Of a DNA stretch of 64,000 bases, positions 58,280 through 64,000 are shown piece after piece (within the stretch, counting starts at the first letter, position 1; every line of letters starts with the position of its first letter). The position numbers and the translations under genes were made by a program. Source of the stretch: Qipengyuania sp. HL-TH1 (lineage in GTDB: Bacteria; Pseudomonadota; Alphaproteobacteria; Sphingomonadales; Sphingomonadaceae); NCBI RefSeq assembly GCF_036365825.1, contig NZ_CP142675.1, forward strand, positions 992,001-1,056,000. The letters run 5' to 3'. Below the pieces are notes generated by a model. It searched no databases and was not told where the DNA came from. It saw nothing but the letters and a program-made list of their open reading frames with translations.

Positions 58280-58572
58280 CCAGCGGTGCTACGGGTGTTG
58301 CCCGTGCCGCTGCGATCCTGGTTTTCACGCGCGGCAGCGCTAGCGGCTTCGCGCTCGATCTTCCATGCGGCGTTAGTCTTGCAAACCCTCTTGCCGCCCA
58401 GGCGCGAGCCTACGGGCGGGGGCTGACGCTTGCAAACGATCGTCGCCTCATCCTTGGCGGCTGCACTGTCCTCGTCCCCGACTACGCCCTTTTCGCCATC
58501 CGCCAATGCGGATGAGGGAAGCAGAAAGAGTGCGGCAGCGCTCGCAGCGATAGTCAGATACTTGGTCTTCAC
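58276..58572 (-). CDS. small secreted protein, paralog 1 of an unnamed cysteine-containing family
   Basis: 98 residues from GTG 58572, with AGGAGG upstream. The signal peptide is MKTKYLTIAASAAALFLLPSSALA. The mature part has the pattern IVCKRQPPPVGSRLGGKRVC-x5-W followed by a charged tail. The next gene on this strand has the same layout. It is probably a small periplasmic protein with a possible disulfide between the two cysteines. The function is unknown. The stop shares CTAG with chorismate mutase. Confidence 0.8.
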   Translation of the reverse strand: MKTKYLTIAASAAALFLLPSSALADGEKGVVGDEDSAAAKDEATIVCKRQPPPVGSRLGGKRVCKTNAAWKIEREAASAAARENQDRSGTGNTRSTAG

Positions 58573-58695
58573 ATTTTCCTCCTGTGAGCCAGCCCATGGC
58601 ATGGGCCATCGATAGGCAATCCGCGCTAGTCCACCCCAAGCGTGAGGCGCGGATTGCAAGATGCGAAAGCAGCCTATCGAGCCCAGCCGGGATTG

Positions 58696-59004
58696 TCAGG
58701 GATTATTTCTGATCCGCCCGCGCCGTTCGACATCATTCGCCGTTTCGCGTGTCGTCCGTTCCCATTCTTCCCACTTATAAACCGGCAGGCAGACCTCGCG
58801 ACCAGGGATGCGCGTGCCCGCCTTGGGGGCCAGTTCACGACAAACGATGGTTTCGTCCTGGCGCTCCACCGCAGCGTCTTCGGCCTCATCGCTCAAAGCA
58901 ACCTTTGCGGCCGCGTCGGGATTTTCGGAATCGTCCTGAGCAATCGCAGGAACTGTGAAGAATAGGGCGCCAGCAAAAAGCGCTATTGTAGCTGTATTTG
59001 TCAT
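58696..59004 (-). CDS. small secreted protein, paralog 2 of the same family
   Basis: 102 residues from ATG 59004, with GAGAGGA upstream. The signal peptide is MTNTATIALFAGALFFTVPA, cleaved after AIA. An acidic linker is followed by IVCRELAPKAGTRIPGREVC-x5-W, the same motif as paralog 1 at matching positions (cysteine spacing 17). A charged Arg/Glu-rich tail ends the protein. The function is unknown. The two genes are 123 bases apart and read in the same direction. Confidence 0.82.
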   Translation of the reverse strand: MTNTATIALFAGALFFTVPAIAQDDSENPDAAAKVALSDEAEDAAVERQDETIVCRELAPKAGTRIPGREVCLPVYKWEEWERTTRETANDVERRGRIRNNP

Positions 59005-59090
59005 GTCTTGTCCTCTCACCATCCGACCCTTGCAAAAGGAGGGCAGAAAAAGACTACCACAAGATCGCGAAATCAAGAAATTAGAAGGAC

Positions 59091-59819
59091 CTAGTCTCTG
59101 GGTGGGCGTGCCAGGGAAGACAAAACCCCGCGCAGGGTGCGGACTTCGAGATGGTTCCAGCCCGGCTTGGTGAGCACACCGCGCAGGGTCCGGCGCGATG
59201 CTTCGGCGCGCGACTCGGGGAGGAAATAGCCCTTGGGTGCAAGCATGCCCTCGAGATGCGCCACCAGCCCATCGAGATCTTCCTGCGGGGCGGGTGGCAG
59301 GAGGTCTTCCTGCGTGGGCTGGACCAATTGTTCGTGCTTCGACCATTCATAGGCGCACAGGATCACCGCCTGCGCGAGGTTGAGCGATCCGAATTCTGGA
59401 TTGATCGGTACGGTCAGGATCGCGCGGGCCAGCGCTACGTCCTCGGTCTCCAGACCCGAACGCTCGGGCCCGAACAGGATCGCGCTGCGACCCTGCGCTG
59501 CGGCGATTTCCTGGCTGGCTTGCTCGGGCGTGACGACCGGCTTGGTCACACCGCGCTTGCGCACTGTCGTGGCATAAACATGCGCGCAATCGGCGACGGC
59601 TTCGGCAGTGGTGGCAAACACTTGGGCCTGATTGAGCACGATGTCCGCGCCCGCCGCGGCAGGGCCGGCCGCGGGGTTGGGCCAGCCGTCGCGCGGCTCG
59701 ACCAACCGCATTTCGACCAGTCCGAAATTGAGCATCGCGCGCGCCGCCTTGCCGATATTCTCACCCAGCTGCGGGCGGACGAGGACGATTACGGGTTTGC
59801 GCGTATCAGCTTCGCTCAT
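59091..59819 (-). CDS. TrmJ-type tRNA/rRNA 2'-O-methyltransferase
   Basis: 242 residues from ATG 59819 ([34 protein letters not shown]). SPOUT knot motifs: [39 protein letters not shown] and [16 protein letters not shown]. It methylates a ribose in the tRNA anticodon loop, most likely position 32. It overlaps the nrdR 3' end by 14 bases. Confidence 0.92.
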   Translation of the reverse strand: MSEADTRKPVIVLVRPQLGENIGKAARAMLNFGLVEMRLVEPRDGWPNPAAGPAAAGADIVLNQAQVFATTAEAVADCAHVYATTVRKRGVTKPVVTPEQASQEIAAAQGRSAILFGPERSGLETEDVALARAILTVPINPEFGSLNLAQAVILCAYEWSKHEQLVQPTQEDLLPPAPQEDLDGLVAHLEGMLAPKGYFLPESRAEASRRTLRGVLTKPGWNHLEVRTLRGVLSSLARPPRD

Positions 59820-60276
59820 TGGCGGCCGCTTCCTGCACAGTGCTGGCAAATTCCTCGAAATCGCGCGCTTCGCTGAAGTCGCGATAGACCGAGGCAAAGC
59901 GGATATAGGCGACGCTGTCCAAGCCGCGCAGTCCGTCCATCACCATTTCGCCGATACGCTGCGAAGCAATCTCCGCCTCGCCCGCGGTTTCGACCTGGCG
60001 CTGGATCCCGCTGACCAGCTGATCGATGCGTTCCTGCGGGACATCGCGCTTGCGGCAGGCGAGCGCAATCGACTGTTCGAGCTTGGTACGGTCGAAGGGC
60101 TGGCGGCGGTCGCCCGATTTGAGCACGGTAACCTCGCGCAGCTGGACGCGTTCGAAGGTGGTGAAGCGCGCGCCGCAGCTGGAACATTGCCGCCGCCGCC
60201 GGATCGAAGTGGAATCCTCGGTCGGACGACTGTCCTTTACCTGGCTGTCGTCATGCGCGCAGAAAGGGCAGCGCAT
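59806..60276 (-). CDS. nrdR: transcriptional repressor NrdR
   Basis: 156 residues. The zinc ribbon is [17 protein letters not shown] plus [13 protein letters not shown], followed by the ATP-cone domain. It represses ribonucleotide reductase genes in response to dATP/ATP. Its start is immediately after the stop of the small membrane gene (TAAATG). Confidence 0.97.
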   Translation of the reverse strand: MRCPFCAHDDSQVKDSRPTEDSTSIRRRRQCSSCGARFTTFERVQLREVTVLKSGDRRQPFDRTKLEQSIALACRKRDVPQERIDQLVSGIQRQVETAGEAEIASQRIGEMVMDGLRGLDSVAYIRFASVYRDFSEARDFEEFASTVQEAAANERS

Positions 60277-60501
60277 TTACGGTCGGAGACGTTTGTAGAG
60301 CATGAAACCTGCGCCTGCGACGAGACCGATCGGCCAGGTCACGACGGGCAGCAGGCCGCCCGCAATCGCGCCGACGGCCGCGCCGGTCAGCACCGGTTTG
60401 GTCGAAGGATGGTCGAGGCCCTTGGTCGCCATGTCCTTCACCTCGTCCTTGGCGTCGGAAAGAAGCTCGTGATCCTGGTGCTTGGGGTCCTGCTCGTCCA
60501 T
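60277..60501 (-). CDS. small membrane protein between glyA and nrdR
   Basis: 74 residues from ATG 60501 (MDEQDPKHQDHELLSDAKDEV). An acidic soluble N-terminus is followed by a glycine-rich membrane segment pair (PVLTGAAVGAIAGGLLPVVTWPIGLVAGAGFMLYKR, shown in part). It is unrelated to any family I recognise. It is tightly packed between glyA and nrdR and must be translated from the same message. Confidence 0.75.
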   Translation of the reverse strand: MDEQDPKHQDHELLSDAKDEVKDMATKGLDHPSTKPVLTGAAVGAIAGGLLPVVTWPIGLVAGAGFMLYKRLRP

Positions 60502-60512
60502 CACTCGTCTCC

Positions 60513-61826
60513 TCAGCGCCCCGGATAGACGGGGAAGGCAGCGCACAGTTCGGCAACCTTGCCGCGCACCTGCTCTTCGACCTGGCCGTCGCCCTCGGGG
60601 CCGTTGCGCGACATCCCATCTACCACTTCGCAGATCAGCGCGCCAATGGTTCTGAACTCGTCAGGCCCGAAACCGCGCGTGGTCCCTGCCGGCGTGCCGA
60701 GGCGGATGCCACTGGTCACGAAGGGGCTGCGCGTGTCGTAAGGGATGCCGTTCTTGTTGCAGGTCAGCCAGGCGCGGTCGAGCCCGGCTTCGGCGGCCTT
60801 GCCGGTCACGTCCTTGGCGGTGAGATCGACCAGCATGGAGTGGTTGTCCGTCCCGCCCGACACGACGCGCAAGCCATTGGCCTCGATCCCTTCGGCCAGC
60901 GCGCGGGCGTTGTCGACGACGCGCCGCGCATAGTCCTTGAAGTCGGGGCGCAGCGCCTCGCCAAAGGCCACAGCCTTGGCGGCGACGACATGCATCAGCG
61001 GGCCGCCCTGCATGCCGGGGAAAACCGCCATGTTGAACGGCTTGGTCAGCGCCTCGTCATTCCACAGGATCACGCCCGAACGCGGGCCGCGCAGCGATTT
61101 GTGCGTAGTGGTGGTCACGACATGCGCATGGGGGAAAGGATTGGGGTGGGCGCCGCCCGCGACGAGGCCCGAAATGTGGCTCATGTCGACCATCAGATAG
61201 GCACCGACTTCATCCGCCACCATGCGGAAAGCGGCCCAGTCCCACACGCGCGAATAGGCAGTGCCGCCCGCAATGATGAGCTTGGGCTTGTTGGCTTTGG
61301 CGATCGCCATGACTTCGTCCATGTCGATCAGCTCGTTATCCTGGCGCACACCGTAGCTGACCGGATTGAACCACTTGCCGCTCATATTGACCGGCGAGCC
61401 ATGCGTGAGGTGACCACCCGAATTGAGGTCGAGCCCCATGAAAGTGTCGCCCGGCTGCAGCAGCGCAAGGAACACGGCCTGGTTCATCTGGCTGCCCGAA
61501 TTGGGCTGGACGTTGGCGAATTCGCACCCGAACAACTTCTTGGCGCGGTCGATCGCCAGCGTTTCGATGACGTCGGCATAGTCGCAGCCGCCGTAATAGC
61601 GCTTGCCGGGATAGCCTTCGGCATATTTGTTGGTGAACACGCTACCCGTGGCTTCGAGAACCGCGGTGGAGGCGATGTTTTCGCTGGCGATCAGCTCGAT
61701 CTTGTCCTGCTGGCGGGCCAATTCGTTGCGGATCGCAGCATGGATCTCGGGATCGGCTTCGGCCAGCGTATCGTGCCAGAAACGGTCCCTCGGATCGCGC
61801 GCGGTGTCTTTTGCCTGGGTAGCCAT
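60513..61826 (-). CDS. glyA: serine hydroxymethyltransferase GlyA
   Basis: 437 residues. [37 protein letters not shown] is the N-terminal signature, with the PLP lysine in [17 protein letters not shown]. It interconverts serine and glycine with one-carbon transfer. It begins 3 bases after rpiB, part of the conserved rpiB-glyA-nrdR order. Confidence 0.97.
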   Translation of the reverse strand: MATQAKDTARDPRDRFWHDTLAEADPEIHAAIRNELARQQDKIELIASENIASTAVLEATGSVFTNKYAEGYPGKRYYGGCDYADVIETLAIDRAKKLFGCEFANVQPNSGSQMNQAVFLALLQPGDTFMGLDLNSGGHLTHGSPVNMSGKWFNPVSYGVRQDNELIDMDEVMAIAKANKPKLIIAGGTAYSRVWDWAAFRMVADEVGAYLMVDMSHISGLVAGGAHPNPFPHAHVVTTTTHKSLRGPRSGVILWNDEALTKPFNMAVFPGMQGGPLMHVVAAKAVAFGEALRPDFKDYARRVVDNARALAEGIEANGLRVVSGGTDNHSMLVDLTAKDVTGKAAEAGLDRAWLTCNKNGIPYDTRSPFVTSGIRLGTPAGTTRGFGPDEFRTIGALICEVVDGMSRNGPEGDGQVEEQVRGKVAELCAAFPVYPGR

Positions 61827-61829
61827 AGA

Positions 61830-62267
<438 letters not shown>

Positions 62268-62339
62268 GCGCGCCCCATAGTCGTTTCCGCCGCGGCTCGC
62301 CACCTCCTTGTGGCGGTTGCCCACGCCGGATTGATAGGG

Positions 62340-62687
62340 TCAGTTGTCGATCGCGATATCGCGGATATCGTCTAGCACATAGGGCTTGGTCAGCGTGGTG
62401 ACATCTGCCAATTCTGCCGGGTGTTCGGCGTCGCCGTAGCCGCTGGCGAAGACGAAGCGGACGCCCTTGCGCACGAGCTCGAAGGCGATGGGGTAGCTTT
62501 TCTCGCCATGCAGATTGATGTCGAGAATGGCAAAATCGAACGTCCCGGCTTCGACCTGATCGAGCCCTTCTTCAAGCGAGCCCACGGCGACCACATCGGC
62601 GCCGTCCTCGAGGAGCATGTCCTCGAGCGAGAAGGCAATGATGGGCTCGTCCTCGACCACCAGGATCCGCTTGCCGGTCAGGGGCAT
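62340..62687 (-). CDS. single-domain response regulator
   Basis: 115 residues, only a receiver domain, from ATG 62687. The phosphoacceptor is Asp56 (FAILDINLHGE); the acidic pair is Glu12-Asp13. It has no output domain, so it acts by protein contact or as a phosphate sink. It overlaps the upstream HWE kinase gene by 10 bases, so the kinase is its likely partner. Confidence 0.93.
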   Translation of the reverse strand: MPLTGKRILVVEDEPIIAFSLEDMLLEDGADVVAVGSLEEGLDQVEAGTFDFAILDINLHGEKSYPIAFELVRKGVRFVFASGYGDAEHPAELADVTTLTKPYVLDDIRDIAIDN

Positions 62688-64000
62688 AGAATGCCCTCGA
62701 GGCGGCAGTGGAGGCCGGCGGGTGCATAGTCGATCTCGGTGCGGCTCCCCGGTGTGCCGAGCCCGCGCTTGATGAGCCGCGATCCAAATCCGGTCCTGTC
62801 CGGCTTCGCGACCGTCGGGCCGCCGGTTTCGCGCCAATCGAGAACGAGCCGGCTGCCGTCGGCGCCCTGTTCGAGCGACCAGTGAATATCAACCGAGCCA
62901 CCCTCGGTCGAAAACGCGCCGTACTTCACCGCATTGGTGCACAATTCATGGATCACCATCGCCAAGGCGACGGCGGGCTGCGGCTCGAGACGGATATCCG
63001 GCCCATCGAGCGTATAGCGGGACTGGCGGGTCCCGGCGGTTGCTTCGAGCGCCCCCCGGACAATGGTTGCCAGATCCGCCGATTCCCACCGCCGTTCGGT
63101 CAGCAGGCTGTGCGCACTGGCCAAAGCCGCCAGCCGTTCGACGAAGATATCGAGCTGGGGATTTTGCTTGTCACCCCTGAACGATTGCTGCGCCAGGCCC
63201 TGAACGACAGCCAGCGTGTTTTTCACGCGGTGGTTGAGTTCGTTGATCAGGATGCGCTGGCTTTCCTCGGCCACCACTTCCTCGGTGACATCATACCCCT
63301 GGACCAGCACACCCTCGAAGCGATCGGGACCGCGAATGGGCTGGAATATGAATTCGAGATGCCGTTCGCGCAGTTCGTCGTCATCGCTGCTTTTCAGCAG
63401 GACCTTTTCCCGGCGTCCGAAATAGGGTTCGCCGGTCCTCATGACCCTGTCGAGCACCTGGACGAAGCCCTGTTCGGCGATTTCGGGCAGCGCCTCCGCC
63501 ACACTCTTGCCTTCCAGTTCGCGCTCCCCGATCAGGCGGCGATAGGCGGCATTCGACATGACGAAGCGGTGTTCCGGACCTGCAAGTACGGCCACGAAAC
63601 CGGGCGCCTGTTCCAGCAAGGCGCGCAGCCGGTCCAATTCCTTCGACGCGCCGCGCCACCGCTCTTCGACCGCTTCGGCCCGGCGGACAACGCCCGCAGT
63701 ATCGCGCTGTTCGATCTTCGTGATCTGGATGGGATGCTGGAGAATGTATTCGACGGCCCCGCTATCGTCGAGGATCGGAACCTGGGTCGTGCTCCAGATA
63801 TGCGCATCCATGCCGCCCGAGGCATTGGGAATATCGTATTTTATATGCGCGATTTCGTCGGGCTCACCCGTCTCGAGCACCCGGTCGAAAGAGGTCTGGA
63901 GTTGTTGGCGGCTCTCACCTTCGTTCGGGAATGCATCGAATACATGACGGCCGACGATGTCGTCGCGCTCGCGATCCATGAGCTCGAGATAGGTATCGTT
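62678..64000 (-). CDS. HWE-family sensor histidine kinase, N-terminus cut by the right edge
   Basis: At least 440 residues are in the window; the frame is open to the right edge (upstream residues read NDTYLELMDRERDD), so the N-terminus lies outside. Two PAS domains are followed by the HWE kinase core: phosphoacceptor His in INELNHRVKNTLAVVQGLAQQ, the HELCTNAVKYGAF N box and the W-x-E of LDWRETGG. HWE kinases are common in alphaproteobacterial light and stress sensing. It overlaps the single-domain response regulator, its probable partner. Confidence 0.92.
   Translation of the reverse strand, partial: NDTYLELMDRERDDIVGRHVFDAFPNEGESRQQLQTSFDRVLETGEPDEIAHIKYDIPNASGGMDAHIWSTTQVPILDDSGAVEYILQHPIQITKIEQRDTAGVVRRAEAVEERWRGASKELDRLRALLEQAPGFVAVLAGPEHRFVMSNAAYRRLIGERELEGKSVAEALPEIAEQGFVQVLDRVMRTGEPYFGRREKVLLKSSDDDELRERHLEFIFQPIRGPDRFEGVLVQGYDVTEEVVAEESQRILINELNHRVKNTLAVVQGLAQQSFRGDKQNPQLDIFVERLAALASAHSLLTERRWESADLATIVRGALEATAGTRQSRYTLDGPDIRLEPQPAVALAMVIHELCTNAVKYGAFSTEGGSVDIHWSLEQGADGSRLVLDWRETGGPTVAKPDRTGFGSRLIKRGLGTPGSRTEIDYAPAGLHCRLEGILCP

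Overview
The window is a gene-dense, GC-rich alphaproteobacterial chromosome segment. The gene set and its order (imuA-imuB-dnaE2 mutasome, phoR-pstSCAB-phoU-phoB locus, rpiB-glyA-nrdR cluster, Coq4, a carotenoid oxygenase, MASE1-GGDEF, an HWE kinase) and the protein style suggest Sphingomonadales, probably an Erythrobacteraceae member. That placement is an inference from gene content, not from a marker comparison. I see no insertion sequence, prophage, CRISPR array or rRNA. Coding density is very high and no gene-free stretch exceeds 300 bases.

Layout. (1) 1-9118 is a DNA-damage block: imuA-imuB, then a radical SAM protein and a DUF4130-UdgX fusion, then dnaE2. There are two perfect alphaproteobacterial SOS boxes (GAAC-N7-GAAC), one before imuA and one sitting on the promoter of the radical SAM gene. 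Two inverted palindromic repeat doublets (REPIN-like) flank udgX. (2) 9128-10485 holds a LysE-type exporter and an extensin-like protein. (3) 10487-19150, minus strand, is a complete phosphate-starvation locus in transcription order phoR, porin, pstS, pstC, pstA, pstB, phoU, phoB, with Pho-box-like sites before the porin and before pstS. In this sequence pstS has a one-base frameshift between its lipoprotein signal and its mature domain. (4) 19215-19409 holds two identical tRNA-Glu genes in tandem, followed by recJ. (5) 21352-32841 is mixed metabolism: a flavodoxin-like protein, an unknown protein plus an AHH-type nuclease-like protein, a nitronate monooxygenase, an amidohydrolase, a diguanylate cyclase, leuA, a thioesterase plus epoxide hydrolase pair, a lactate-oxidase-type flavoprotein and YceI. 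(6) 32920-37263, minus strand, holds the ilvB - small unknown gene - ilvN - ilvC branched-chain amino acid genes. (7) 37371-46301 holds miaA/serB with overlapping divergent starts, coq4, purL, and xseB-ispA-coaD. (8) 46379-54811 holds a periplasmic cyclophilin, queA and tgt of queuosine synthesis, a TetR/carotenoid oxygenase divergent pair, and a two-gene ABC exporter. (9) 55070-64000 holds an S9 peptidase, rpsD, chorismate mutase, two paralogous small secreted proteins, trmJ-nrdR-glyA-rpiB, and an HWE kinase/response regulator pair cut by the right edge.

How the parts work together. The first 9 kb reads as a damage-induced module combining translesion synthesis (ImuA/ImuB/DnaE2) with uracil-DNA recognition (UdgX) and a radical SAM partner. 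Because dnaE2 has no visible SOS box of its own, it probably depends on the promoter in front of the radical SAM gene. The Pho block encodes outer-membrane uptake, periplasmic capture, inner-membrane transport and the two-component control in one run of genes. The ilv, leuA, serB, glyA, purL and chorismate mutase genes are housekeeping biosynthesis.

The most notable observations are the SOS promoter that probably yields a leaderless transcript for the radical SAM-UdgX-dnaE2 unit, the pstS frameshift, the pair of small secreted cysteine-containing paralogs, the uncharacterised gene locked between ilvB and ilvN, a long structured leader before leuA, and three convergent gene pairs that share a single CTAG as both stop codons.
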